Shown here: positions 43,387 to 55,229 of the stretch, one piece after another
Numbering within the stretch: position 1 is the first letter of the stretch
Layout: the number at the start of each line of letters is the position of its first letter
Assembly (NCBI GenBank): GCA_018902385.1
Contig: JABSSW010000026.1
Coordinates: 434,001 to 498,000 of the forward strand
From: Physcia stellaris
Taxonomy: Eukaryota > Ascomycota > Lecanoromycetes > Caliciales > Physciaceae
Length of the DNA stretch: 64,000 nt
Direction of reading: 5' to 3'
Notes under the pieces: model-generated
Told to the model about the DNA's origin: nothing
Seen by the model: the letters and a program-made list of their open reading frames with translations, nothing else
Databases searched by the model: none
Position numbers and translations under genes: made by a program

Positions 43387-43942
43387 ATTGCATGGTCACT
43401 TTTGCACTCCTCCTCGCCAATACAGCTGACGTTTGCGCGGCGAGTGGTCTCCGCGGAGTGGTACGGGGGTGTACACCAAATGAGTTGGCCAGGGTTATTT
43501 AGGGGACTCGATGGCTCGTCGCCGTTGGTAATATGCGATCTGCCTTCCATCAGACAGCGGCATCGTGCACGATGATGCACTTATCCATCCTCCACCTTTT
43601 CGTATTGCGATTTCTGCACCTCTGACTGGTAATTTGTGTGTGGACGAATGCCCCTCTGTTACACCGATTGATTCTGGCTTTGGGAGCGGACCGAGGGGCT
43701 GTGCGGGACCCACCGCTGCTCGCCCATCACATTTGTCCTGTGGTTTGTCGGCATGCTTGGGCGGACTTGATTGAAGAGCGCCTTGGATTTACTAAGGCTG
43801 CATCGATGGACTCATCGATGGATTCATAGCAGTTGAAGTATGTATAAAGATGCTCGACCCAAGTTATTACTCTGCTCCCCACCAGTCCCTGCTTCTATGC
43901 GTCGCTTCCTTGCAGATCTCGCCCAGAAGGTAGCCCCCACCA
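43387..43942. other. Spacer between MITE and kinase-vWA gene
   Basis: Contains the promoter and leader of the kinase-vWA gene at the right (CT-rich from 43860). No other gene supported. Confidence 0.4.
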
Positions 43943-46900
43943 ATGGAACCCTCGATTGAAAATTACCCCGCAGTCCAGGATCTGCTCAAATTCGTTCGAT
44001 CTACCAAAGATCGGGGCCTGCGTGTTTCAGCTTCAAATTTCAAAGTCTACGACTGGGACGTTCCATATGTGTCGCGCACAGCTCTCTATGATTATTTCAC
44101 TCTGAAGAAAGTCAACGAACTCCTGAGGGTCTTCTCCAATGGAGACAACCCCGTGTACGACCTGGTTGATGCGGGACAAATCAAAAGGCAGTATTCCAAG
44201 GTTTTCTGCTTGCTTGTCGTCATCGGCCATGGACACTTCATCACTGAATTCGTGCGCCACGGCATCGATGACCAACAACTACCACTGGGGCCACACCGGC
44301 CAGACAAGTTGCCGCACTCACCGTCCGATCCGGAGTTTTTCCACAAATTCTGCGAAGAACAATGGCAGTTTTGCGTGCAGGAGTTGAAGGTCACGTACGA
44401 TCGTCATTTCGACCCCAAGTTCATTCTTCCGATCCGGCGTGTGAAAACGCTTGGATTAGGTGGCAGCGCGACTGCTCACCAGATCGAAGTACATGGATCA
44501 TACAATCAGCTTGAGACAGTAAGCCCCCCATCTCCCAACCCTTCAGCCTCAACCTTGCAAATAAAACCCCGAATTGACGCTTGTAGGATTTAACCGGCCA
44601 GCACTATGCATGCAGCACTGACCCCCATCACCCTCCTCCTAAGACCTTTGTCCTTAAATGCTACAGTGGTGACAGTGGCGAAGAAATATATTACAACAAC
44701 GAGTAGAGGGCTCTGAAAAGAGTCCATGGCAATCGGCCCTGTCGACATATCATTGGCTTCTTTGGGAGCTTCAAGCTCGGCGAGGTTCACAATGTCCTGC
44801 TTGAGTACGCCGATCAGGGTACTTTGGAAAATTATCTTGCGCGCGGCGATATAAACCCACCTTGCAAAGCCGATGAAATCATCACTTTTTGGAAGAGCAT
44901 ACTTCCTGTCACACAGGGGTTGAACAGGATACATAACACCGACCAGAGTACAACAGAGGGTCCACAGATATTTCAAGGGTACGTGGCCGTCCTTTTACTA
45001 GCGAAAACTATCGACTTACTCCAAAAGATGGCACCATGATATCAAACCGTCCAATATACTTATCAGAAGTCGAAGCGGGGGATCGAAGTACGACTTTGAG
45101 TGCAAGCTTGCCGATTTAGGGCTCAGCCACTTCAAACGAAGCCAAGGCTCTCAGTCAGAGAACACGGATAAAGATCCCTATGGAACGCGTACCTATGGTA
45201 AGGCTAAAGCATACGCTTGCCCAAGATGAAATGGTGTGATGGTTGACAAATCCGTAGGTGCCCCAGAATGCCTACGATACGACAGCATCTCTGATGACAC
45301 GGCGCCACTTGTCAAGCAAAATGTAGACGTCTACTCTCTCGGCTGTGTGCTGAGCGTGGTGGCTACGTGGGTAGCTAAGAACTGGCTCACTGTTCTTGAA
45401 TATCGCGAGCGGCGTCGGCAAGAGATCGAGAGGAAGGGCGGGTTTAGAGACGGCGACGATTTCTTTCACAACGGCCAAGATGATCTACTCAACACTGTTG
45501 TGAGCCATCACAGCGAGCTCGCAAGCGTCCTACGACACTGCGACTATGTTACCAATGCCGTTCTGAAGATGCTCAAAGACGATATGCTGAGATCAAGTAA
45601 CTCGGGAGGACGAAAACCTGCACGGTGTCTGCAACGCAAATCCGAAAGGATCATAGAGGATGCACAAGCCCAACACAATAAGACTAGACCAGTCTCTTCT
45701 TCCTCTAGCCATATGCCCTCTTCCCCTCGACCTATGTCTTCGAGCACCTTGCATACCTATGAGCCTGCCATGATCCCACCGCAACCTCCTCAGCCCTACG
45801 GTCCCTTGAATTTCAGTCCACCTTCCCGATCGCCCTTTCAATCGAACAGTACATATCGACAGTCATTCGAGCACGAACAGGGTACTTCCTCGAATGGAAA
45901 TCCGGGGAGACACGATAGTCCTTATTGGGAAGAAGCAGAAGCTGGAGAAGATAACGATACAGCGGGAAAAACTGCGAACCAGATGAGATCCCTTACTGTC
46001 AGACCTGGAACTCTGCCGCAGCAATTCCATGGCCCTATGCATAGCAGTTCCACAACTACCAAGGAGCATTCTGGGTCCACTATCCATCTATCAACACCGC
46101 TTGGTAGTCGTCGCTCTATAGTATCTTCATACTTGCAGGCTGAAACCCATGCTAAACGAGACCACTTGACTACTGCCTCGCCGACTCCAGTCCTGAATGA
46201 TGGGCCCATCACACACGCATTTCCCCCGGCTGAAGAGGACAGATCCTCTCCAGGTAATTCTTCTACCAGGAATCAGCTTCCGAAAAATGATAGTACCCGG
46301 CCAAAATGGCGGGTAGAAGATGCATTACATTGGATCAGCGTCAAGAGGGATCCCTGTGAACACGTCAGCGCCCCGAACCAGTCACAATTGGACGAACTGA
46401 AAGGGCGGGACCAGGTATGATGTTCAATTCAAAGGTTTGATACCTGTGATACCTGCTGACACGCTTCAAGGCCTTTCTGATTGACAACTCAACCTCGATG
46501 CTTGGTCACTGGAAAAACGCACAAAAATTACTCAGATTGCTGGGCTATCTCGTGAAGAATTATGATCCCAATGGGGTCGACCTATACTTCACTTGTCCTT
46601 TCAAAAAGTATGCAAATCTCACAAAGACGACAGCAATGTTGGAGATCTTTGACAGGCATAAACCCTCAAACGAGTCTCATCGCTCAGACATGAGCGCTAG
46701 ACTCTCGGACATAGTAGGTGAGTATCGGAACAAGCTAGACAAGATCCATGAACGACGGTTTTTGTTTAAGAGACCTATGACGCGTGAGACTCGAAAATTG
46801 AGCCTGTACGTCTTTACCGATGCTGTTTGGCAACCAGGCTGCGAGGTTGCTCCTGTGATCAGATCTCTTATCACCACTCTGAAGGAAAAGAACCTCCACA

Positions 46901-47227
46901 AACAGCAAATTGGAATACAGTTTATTCAATTCGGGGATAAAGCAGAGGAAACGAGTCGATTAAAAGACCTGGATAGGTTGCGAGAGAGTGGCTATGTTGA
47001 CATGTACGTCTTCCAGAACCTGCTATTCTCATCGCACTTCCCTCCTCGGCTGACCTTAGAGCAGGGACGTGGTCGACACCGAGCTTGCCAGTGGCGATGT
47101 CTTCAAAATGCTTCTTGGCGCTATCAGCCCTTGGTTTGACGACGACCCTCCTCTTCCTGAAGACTTCTCTAGCTTTAACCTGAGGTCACCACAAGCCACA
47201 GGAAAGCGCTTCTTGGCACCAACCTAA
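43943..47227 (+). pseudogene. Protein kinase-vWA fusion protein, interrupted by one in-frame TAG
   Basis: Six exons: 43943-44518, 44587-44978, 45028-45197, 45258-46414, 46471-47003, 47065-47227, giving a 996-codon frame (including the TAG) before the final stop. N-terminal helical region (1-190); kinase domain with TFVLKCYSG (ATP Lys), HIIGFFGSFKLGEVHNVLLE, WHHDIKPSNILI (catalytic Asp), ADLGLSHF (DLG for DFG) and YGAPECLR (APE). A Ser/Pro-rich linker follows, then a C-terminal vWA domain with the metal site AFLIDNSTSM (DxSxS) and LSLYVFTDAVWQPG. The codon at 44704-44706 is TAG, between the ATP-Lys strand and helix C (YYNNE, stop, RALKRV). All splice sites and all other codons are intact, so this is a very recent nonsense change, a sequence error, or a truncated allele. 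Kinase-vWA proteins are widespread but uncharacterised in fungi. Confidence 0.85.
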
Positions 47228-48208
47228 AGCTTCCGGACGATCTCATGATTTGAAATGTCTCAATCATCAACATATGATTGTTGATGCGCTAGGATAAGCA
47301 GTCCCTTGTTGTTTTATGATTGAGCAAGGCGTTAGGGAAATTCGACTTCTGCGGCATCATTAAAGTCTTGGTTCATATGGGATGGAAAGTGATACCCCTA
47401 GGCGGACTACGTTTAAGGCTGGCTATATACCCAGGCGATATATCTATGGCGCATCGTCGAGATGGCTAGATGTATAAAGATCTGATAACTCTGGCAACCG
47501 CATCAAATTCCGCTGACGCTGTATCCCGACTTATGTGTCGTCGGATTTTTTTCTAAAATCTCTGTGGTCCTCCTTAGCTCGATACCTTACCCTTCTTTGT
47601 TTTAGTCTTTTCGTATACATCTATGGGCTCAATCCTCGCCTCTACTTCCACATCTCAATACTAGCTTCTATGTTTTTCTCAGCTAATCGTCTTATTTCCT
47701 TCCTCTTCTTGCATCCTCAGGGTAAGAACCCAGGCTCAGGCGTAAGATTCAAGACTCTAGCGCCTGGAAAGTTGTTGTTTAAATCTCTCGTGACGCTTGT
47801 CACGACTTTCTTATCTTTCCTCTCTTTTCGTCTTGCATTATTTTCCGGGTGACTTGAGTCTGATACATCACGTGACGAGAAGTAAGCAATGTGCCGTGCT
47901 GCTATGCCTCCTAACAACCTAGCTTTATCGACTTCTAGATCCCCCACAATAGGCAGGGGCGCAAAACCATCTCAAGCTGTGCCTATATATCGATACCATG
48001 AGACCGGAAACTTCGCCTCTTCTCGCCGACCCATTCCTCGCGACTGTTCATATGGATGCCATCAGACATCAAGCGAAATCCTGTCGAATTATCTTTTTTT
48101 AGCCCACACAGCTCGTCAAGGCTTGTCCCAAAGTCTAGTGAGCATTCTGGATTGTCTGTCTTATAATTCATTGTAGTATTACATCAACTACTCTCGGAGA
48201 ATAATATT
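47228..48208. other. Intergenic, about 1 kb
   Basis: No supported gene; a 105-codon plus frame at 47535-47852 is hydrophobic but looks like chance AT/CT-rich reading. Confidence 0.35.
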
Positions 48209-48382
48209 ATGCATTTTCCTTTAACCAACACAAATGTACGACTCTTTCTCGGAAAAGTATTTTACGATGAGGGGAAGCCAGTTTATCTCATCCCCGGAAG
48301 TTTTGTCCCGCGGGGATGGGAGCGGTTGTTGAGCTTGGCGAGTAAGACGCGTTTTGGGATGATTTGTAGGGTCTTGTGCTAG
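48209..48382 (+). CDS. Short ORF, possibly a last exon or relic
   Basis: 57 codons from ATG to TAG. The product includes VRLFLGKVFYDEGKPVYLIP and GSFVPRGWERLLSLASKTRF, which looks like ordered protein rather than noise. No homologous family recognised, and no upstream exon was identified. It may be a remnant. Confidence 0.3.
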   Translation: MHFPLTNTNVRLFLGKVFYDEGKPVYLIPGSFVPRGWERLLSLASKTRFGMICRVLC

Positions 48383-48788
48383 GCTATGTATTAAAAGAGT
48401 ATCTGATGACTCGCACTTGTTCTATCATGCTGTCGAACACTAAATTTTAATGAATCACTGCTTGTATAATTGAAATGGTTATATTACTACTACCTGTTCC
48501 CCGCCAACTCAATGTGTGGAGCATTCTGGTGTCGTCAAGAGTGAGTGTCTGCAACTGGGTGATGATCAGCGGAACACTAACACATTTGTGACGGTTGCTG
48601 CATTGGTCTGCATGTGCTGCAACTCATTGTTGCTTTTAATTTATTTTATGTATCAACGATGGTAATCAGGCTCAGCGCTACGGAGCACTAGAGGTCGAGC
48701 TCATGACCAATCTCTGCGCTAGTTGACCAAGTAACACCAGAACTTGACCCCGAGATCTTTGAACCTCCATATCGAAGGCTTCTAAAAG
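48383..48788. other. Spacer before the outlying coiled-coil gene
   Basis: A 406-base gap; nothing recognised. Confidence 0.35.
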
Positions 48789-49228
48789 ATGGTATCACGC
48801 TGGGAAAGAGTGGAGCTTGGATCACGGTCGGCCGAGAAGCTCAAGGTATGTAGAATAGGTCTGAAAAAGCCCCGATTTTCAGGCTCGCTAATAACGGCCA
48901 GAGTATGATTGAAGAACGGTACAACAGGTTCCAGCATAGGTTGACAATGGGGCGCATTGAGCTCCACATTGCAAAGACGGAGGCTGCCGAAGTATACGAA
49001 GTTTTCGGTCAAAGGCTCCATTACTACGAAACTAGGGTTCGAGCGGGAGACAAGGAATCTGTCGACAGGAGGAACCGTGTCAAATCGGCCATGGAATGGG
49101 CCGTGTCATCTGGCAGAGATACGGTTGATTACTGGGAGCGTATGGTGGAACGTAACGTTTTGGAGTTGAAGCAGATTAAACAGCAGCGTGAGATGATAGA
49201 GAAGGGCTTTGCGCCAGCAAGTCGCTAA
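48789..49228 (+). CDS. Coiled-coil array protein, outlying copy (member 15)
   Basis: Two exons, 48789-48845 (57 nt) and 48902-49228; 127 aa; phase-0 intron (GTATGT ... GCTAATAAC ... GCCAG). The signature QHRLTMGRIELHIAKTE has Gly for the usual Ala. It is followed by YYETRVRAGDKESVDRRNRV, similar in tone to YETALAAGDETYQARIDH of member 9 and AGDQNSVARRDRR of member 7. This A-G-D-x-x-S/Y-V/x-x-R patch is a second shared feature. It lies 11 kb from the rest of the array. Confidence 0.72.
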
Positions 49229-49966
49229 GGCATAGAGTCGGTTTAATAGAGCAATGCAGTCATTTGCACAGCTGGCTGATCTGTCAGCACGAAGAAACAC
49301 ACCGGAAACAATATCAAGGAAGCCGGTGGAACAGGAATACCTTTAAAAGTGCTTCGACAAGGGTCTTGAGATTTCTTGAATCTCTGTAAGATAGCTTCTG
49401 GCTGGATGACAAGATGCATACGTTACCATCTGTGTATGCGGAGCATTCTTGTTTCACCTTATGTTGATGCAAATGTTCTGCTTGTTAGCGACAGTGATAT
49501 GTGAAAATTATCTCGCGATAACGGCTGTGCTGGAGCCTCAGTTTGGGTAAAATATTGGACGAAACCCGTATTGCTATTAAACTGTGGAAGAGAGGAACCT
49601 TCGGCGTGGCCCAGAGCATCGAGGCATGGAGCATGCCTCGCCTTACCCCTGAGAAAGTCCCTTCATCACATGGGTTTCATATGAGTTGCCTTAAGCTCCC
49701 AATGCTACGTGCGTTCCTCGTGCACATGCCTCTTCTTCTTGTGTATATTCGGACTTCAGCTACGTGGCTTGTACCTCCACACTGTTTCAAACACCATTAT
49801 CAAGCATGGCGTGGTGCTTCTCATCAGCAAGGCTCCAGGTAGTACAAGGATCAGCCCCCACTTTAAGATTCTTTCTTCAGCCTCAACAAGGCTCTGAACA
49901 TCACTCGAGGCCCCTTGCTGTTTTCTTTGGGCGGCTTTGAAGACGTTGCAAAATAGAAAACCATCA
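49229..49966. other. Intergenic
   Basis: No supported gene in 738 bases. Confidence 0.35.
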
Positions 49967-50949
49967 ATGGCCACAAAGATGCACATACGCTTCTCCAACA
50001 TATGTCTCTTTGGACTCTGGAAGAGCCTGGCAATAAGCGCTTATGCTAAGATAAGTGCGTACAGCGATTCTCAGTGTAAAGATTTACTTGAGAATGTGCA
50101 AACAAACTTGGTCGCTGTCGATGGAGATTGTATTGCTCTTCCGAAGGGTACCCATAGCGTTAAGACTATCACTGTGGATAATCGTTGTGGTGGTGTGTAT
50201 AAATTGCTCTCCGAAGACTCCAAGACGGGGAATGCTTGTGGCTTTTACCATACTGATGAAGCGTAGTCACTGCGTATCCGGACTACTGTGGCAGTAGCGG
50301 CAATACCAACGCTACACTGGCGCCACCGAAGATGTGCAAAGCTATGTCCGAGATGTTCACACTGAGCGTGGATTGTGCGGGGCTGAGTGCTGAGGCTTCT
50401 CGGAGCACCGAGAGTATCGAATCAACTATTCGAGCGAAGAGCAACTCCCACTCATCCACTGTGTCTTCCGAGGGGATTTCTCGCTCTCGATCTTCAAGTG
50501 ACCGACCATCAGCCTTGGATATGACAGCCTCCAGCCCCACATCAACAAGTTTCTTTACAGGCTCAGCGAGCTCATTGACGAGAGACCGAGCGACTTTGTC
50601 AACATCCCTCAAGCCCCGGCCATCATCTACGCCATCCCCTGCACCAACTAAATCAGGGAGGAACACTACCGATTTTTCAAACAACAACCTCAGCAAGGAC
50701 GCCCAGATCGTAATAGGCGTGGTAGTGCCTGCTTTAGCATTAATGGCTGCGGTGATTTTTGGAATTCGAGCTTGGAACCACAAATATCTGGTTGCCATGG
50801 GGCCGGCAACGCGGACATCGTCTGAAGAGGAGGAGACGGAGAAGATACACAATGCCACGACAGAAGTGACACGCTCTGGAGAAGAAACCCTTAAGAACTC
50901 ACCGCACAAACCGGAAATCCAGCTCCCTCCATCTCATGGCCAAGGGTGA
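49967..50949 (+). pseudogene. Single-pass membrane protein, apparent one-base frameshift
   Basis: The first half (49967-50266) encodes a probable signal region (FSNICLFGLWKSLAISAYA), then a Cys-containing ectodomain (DSQCKDLLENV, DGDCIALPKG, NRCGGVYKLL, GNACGFYHTDE), and stops at 50264-50266. Exactly there the next frame takes over without a break (VVTAYPDYCGSSGNTNATL), giving a Ser/Thr-rich stalk, one membrane helix (IVIGVVVPALALMAAVIFGI) and a charged tail, to a TGA at 50947-50949. No intron of workable size joins the halves, so a one-base deletion or a sequence error is the simplest reading. The layout resembles Mid2/WSC-type wall sensors; similar in design to the gene at 60409-61531. Confidence 0.6.
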
Positions 50950-51544
50950 ATCTGAAATATATGACCGTATGGTCTAAGCTTTGCAGCTACAGCCGATAGC
51001 TCCACTAAAAGTTTCTTTGCTCGGTTGGCGGTGATTCCCATTCCTAATAATATGGTAGGAAGCTATGGAAGGAACAGAGTATAGTCATTCGTCATCAAGC
51101 CGTCTTTTGTCCAAAGAAACGTCTAGGTTTCCGAAAACGCTCGAGGCTAAAAGCTCACACCTCGTGCGCACCAGCATACCCCGAATTGAACTCGATTGGC
51201 GCTGAGACATGCGAGTGGCCAGAGACGATAGGCGTCAGACGCAGCTAGGTATTCAGCGCTGATCTGACTGTCAACAACGAGCCCTCTCTCGTAACTCGTC
51301 GTCTCTCTTGATCTGGAATGTCCTTGTGCTATGAAACATAGCCTTTCCTAACTTACTTCGCAACGCACACTCTTTCTCTAAAGAAGTGACAAATTATCCG
51401 ACGGATGTCGGGTCGCGCTTGACCGCTGGCTAAGATTTGGTCCGATATGCGTCAACGCGCTTCTGGAACTAAGGATTTTGTTCAACCTCACACTTCCCTG
51501 TAACTTCTTCGCGAATTTATACCTCCAGCTTCATCGGCGCCAAT
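50950..51544. other. Intergenic
   Basis: About 600 bases without recognised features. Confidence 0.35.
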
Positions 51545-52134
51545 ATGCATCAAAGTGCAGCCATCTACTTTTTATTAGCGTTCTCTTTTTTCTGTGGCCG
51601 TATTCTCAGCGTAGCTACATCTCACTCGACACCCTTGAACCTTCTGCTCAATCCACACATTCCGATACCGAATAACACTTTGTCAAAGTTGCAAGCCCCT
51701 GCCAGGTATCGGCCATTGTCAATCAGCTAATACTCTTACCTCGCAGCTCTCCTGATACTCCCTTTCCTATCCCTTCCACCTCTCTGAAACTCTACACCTT
51801 CTCCTACGGCCATGCAGTACCCTACCCTGCCTTCTCAACAACCCTCTTGACCGCCCTCGATGACCTGCTCCAAAGCGCCCTTGAAGGCCAAATCCATGAA
51901 CAGGATCCAATACCCACGACTGTCTCCGAATGGAACGAGGATGGCACGTCACTATACGTGCAGGGCAAGGGTTTGACAATGGCTGATCTGAGCAGCGCCC
52001 TTAGAGGGCTGGGCCAGTACGCTCAAAAGTGGAGGTTTGACCAACATGGTATCAGTGGAATTTGGACTGTAGAACAGGTCGGAACAGGGAGAAGGTGTGA
52101 CCTGATGGTTTCGAGGGCTTCGTCCAAGGAGTGA
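51545..52134 (+). CDS. Small secreted protein of unknown function
   Basis: Two exons, 51545-51705 and 51747-52134; 182 aa. The intron is short (41 bases; GTATCG ... CAGCTAATA ... CGCAG). A signal peptide (MHQSAAIYFLLAFSFFCGRI) is followed by a proline-rich linker and a compact region with LKLYTFSYGHAVPYPAFSTT, LTALDDLLQSALEG, then SLYVQGKGLTMADLSSALRG and ISGIWTVEQVGTGRRC. It has a single Cys after the signal and no enzyme motif. Size and secretion would qualify it as a candidate effector, but conserved housekeeping-type secreted proteins look similar. Confidence 0.7.
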
Positions 52135-54035
52135 GTCATGGGACGTGGGACGCAACTGTCAAGGACATTTATCCAACGTTCTCGCCAAAGCAAATATGTT
52201 ACCAGCCGCCCGCCTAATCTCCGAGTACTGGGTTCGTCGTTGATGAACCAGTAGAATAACGGCAGGTATGGTGTCTGAGGTGCTACCCCGCGTAGGGAGT
52301 CTATATTACTTAGGAGTTGGACTTGGACTTCCATCAGCTACGTTAGCTGCAGTTTGCAGTAGCTTAGCTCTCCGGCTCTTTTGGGGCTTTATATCACGTG
52401 AAGCGCCCTGGTAGAACAGAGACTTGCTCGCTTCTTCCATCTTGATATCATAGGCTGAGCAAATTGAGGTACCCTGATGGAGCATGTAGTTATCGATGCT
52501 CTCGGCCGCCGCAGGTCTTACAACTTTGCAGAAATAATATCCGCGTCTGTGTTCTATCGAGGTTCAGATCTCTCGAGCATGACCCTTCTCATTAGACGAT
52601 CAATCTGCCTGCAATCAGTCATGTTGAATTTCGAGCGTGAACGAACAGCGTAGTCTCATCAGTGGCTGAAACTTCACATTCCGTACTGAGCTTCATAGCT
52701 GTAGCCGCTCCTTTGGCCATCATTCTATTGATAGTGCTAAGCCAATAGTCTTGAATTAACACTAGTCCCAAAGCACAGCTTCTCCCACGCTACTGCCCGT
52801 CTGACGAGGGTGGCGACTAGCATGGTAGCAAAGGATTTTGGAATTTTCCTAGTCTTAATCCCCTGTACTACTAGTAGTGGGAGTTAGGACGCCCGTGAAC
52901 TTGACGGAAAGACCCAAGAGCGGGTCAGTCCTAAGTACTCCCTACTACTCCAGATTGGCAAGAATAACAATGTCTCCGACAAAGACACAGCGAGCCTAGT
53001 AGGTAGTCATACTTCTTAAGGTAGTGATAGGAAGCATAGATAGTAGGATTCTCCGCAGTCTGTAGAGCTTGCTTCATTTTTTCCTAGGCCATATCTCTTT
53101 CTGCCGCGAGACGGATGATGTCACACGGCTCTACAATCTCTGGTCGTCACTGCCCATAAGGAGGGGAGCTATTGCCAAGTTGGCATTGATTTATTTCTTC
53201 CTATTGTAACAGAACAGAGGGCTGCTCCAGGATCCAAAGAACCCACTGAGGATTGTGCTCGTAAGGAGCTGCGAGCACGATCGCTTGAGTGAGACTGTCG
53301 GAAAATTGATGGCCCATCGGTGCCAACGCTCTGGCGGCTGCATGAAGAATTAATCGTGTACCCAAGCGATAGGACGTCGTTTGTCGGCGGATATCCTTCA
53401 CAAGACATGTTTCAGACGATGTATGAGGAGCATTTGGGCGCTTTTAGTAATAAAACTAGCGCGCCAACCATTTTTCATTTGGACGAGTATGCCCCTACTA
53501 GTGAATGCATGATTGCATCGACCGTAGTGCATGACGAACGTGGGGAGATAGTTCTACCAGGTCTAGGAGAATTGTACCCAAAATTGTGGTTAAGTATTTT
53601 CCGACGTGGTCGTTGACTATTGTTTCGGGGCACTGTGCTCGGACCCAGGACAGCTGCTAGCCTAACCAATGGCTCTGCACCTCCCACGACAACGATCGCA
53701 ATTATTGATTTCGGGCGCGTTTCCAGATTCCCGGGTCCTTCTTGCCATGCCTCCCACGTTTGATGAACATGGCAGTGCAGTGATGGTCTATCGCGACAGC
53801 CGATGTGAAGATTGAGTCCAAGGTCGCGATACGCTTGTCCAGAGGTGATGTCTATGTGTATATAAAGAACTTGGCCTTCCGTTGTATACTGATGTTACTC
53901 ATCAACATTCCACATTTGAGCTTCAGCCTCCACCAGCTAGACTCTGTCTTAAACAGCGGCTCCGAGCACAACAGTCTACCCTTCGCACTGTCACCAACTC
54001 CAAGATTAACATACCTCGTTGAATCTCGTTGAGTC
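52135..54035. other. Gene-poor gap, 1.9 kb
   Basis: No supported gene. A plus frame at about 53320-53616 (reads SQDMFQTMYEEHLGAF, then TIFHLDEYAPTSECM) has no good ATG or splice context and may be a relic. No repeat recognised. Confidence 0.35.
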
Positions 54036-54278
54036 ATGGCAGTCACATCCCACATAGAGACAGGCAATCGCCTCAAGAGCTTCTTCGGAGTCAAGTCCAA
54101 CAGCGCGACAGCTACCAGCTCACGGCCCAAGAAGAGTAGCAGTAACCGAGACTCAGAGGCCACACTAGTCAATGATCGCTATCACCAGGATTCAGCCCGA
54201 GATAGGCGGAGAGATCAAGTCTTGGACATTGAGCACCCGTTGAGCAAGAGCCCATATCCGCGATTCGGCGCTCTCTGA
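54036..54278 (+). CDS. Small basic protein, hypothetical
   Basis: 80-codon ORF, MAVTSHIETGNRLKSFFGVK and on, with a Ser/Arg-rich middle (RPKKSSSNRDSEATL) and the end LSKSPYPRFGAL. The leader before the ATG is CT-rich, as for other genes here. No family recognised; could be a real small gene or chance. Confidence 0.35.
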   Translation: MAVTSHIETGNRLKSFFGVKSNSATATSSRPKKSSSNRDSEATLVNDRYHQDSARDRRRDQVLDIEHPLSKSPYPRFGAL

Positions 54279-54989
54279 GACAAGAACTTTTTTTGCGGCG
54301 CTGCTCTCTATGAGTGACAAGATTTTACACGTGATACCTAGGATTGAAGATTGTGGTGGCGTAATTTGTGGTGCTATGTGGGATCAGGAGGCTTGGGTTC
54401 TATGCCCTCTCGTCATGGCATGGTGTACGCACCTATGAATGGATGGGGGATGTCCTGAGCAATAGGTTGGGCGCTGTTTTTGGCGTTTTGCCATCTTTAC
54501 TTTGCTGTAACAGCAAACGGTGTACGAGGTACTTGACCAAGGCAACTAGCTCCGTGGATCTTCTTTGTCGACAAGTATAAATCTACCTGCTGGCTTTGTC
54601 TCATTCGATGTAGGATAGGGTGATCTGTGAATATTTGCCTCTCTATGGTTCCAAGTATTTTACATGTTTCCGATTCAACATTTGATATCTTTGATCAGAC
54701 GTCTAGAGATTCGAGATCCATGGTGTGACAACAAGCGAAAGTTTGACTGTAACCGCAAAGTAAGGAGCAATGTAAGAGCTTGTGCGGATACATAAGGTTA
54801 CTGCTTCGAGTCGGGAATGGAATAAGTCAAGTTCCGAACAACCGGCCTCATTTACGCCTCGCCCAGAGTAATTCTCCAATCGTTGTGATAGAACCTCCTG
54901 GCTCCGCATCTCTCCTACCCGTTGCTGAGATGTCCTCTCGCTCCCCACTTCCGGTTGGTATCCGTCATGTCTCTCTTGTACTACCTCTA
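54279..54989. other. Intergenic
   Basis: No gene recognised in 711 bases; 3' flank of the LEA-like gene at the right. Confidence 0.35.
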
Positions 54990-55229
54990 TCAAGCTCCCC
55001 CCTCTCGCTTAGCGTACTCGTCCTCGATTCTCTCCTCATAGAGTTTATCAGCAGCCTTCTCAACACTGGACCTCGTGTCCTGTGCGGCTGAGCTACCCAA
55101 GCTCGCACCGGCACTTTTCCCTGCTTCTCCTGCGGCGATAGCAGAGGCCTGCCTGACGGCAGCCTTGGTATCTTGAGAGGCTTCGGTGACGGGCTTTTCC
55201 ATTGTTGTCTCGGTTAGGGGAAGAGGCAT
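54990..55229 (-). CDS. Small hydrophilic LEA-like protein
   Basis: 79-aa ORF started at the ATG giving MPLPLTETTMEKPVTEASQD. The rest is an Ala/Glu/Lys-rich helix-forming sequence (TKAAVRQASAIAAGEAGKSA, SSVEKAADKLYEERIEDEYA) ending YAKREGGA. This composition is typical of late-embryogenesis-abundant-like or stress-related small fungal proteins. I recall the EERIEDEYAKREGGA ending from other ascomycetes. The promoter faces the AT-rich TIR element. Confidence 0.65.
   Translation of the reverse strand: MPLPLTETTMEKPVTEASQDTKAAVRQASAIAAGEAGKSAGASLGSSAAQDTRSSVEKAADKLYEERIEDEYAKREGGA

Noticed and set aside
53320-53616. Plus-strand frame resembling a small protein
   Set aside because: Its upstream start is GTG; the in-frame ATG leaves a short product without recognisable domain. 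Mentioned only as a possible relic.
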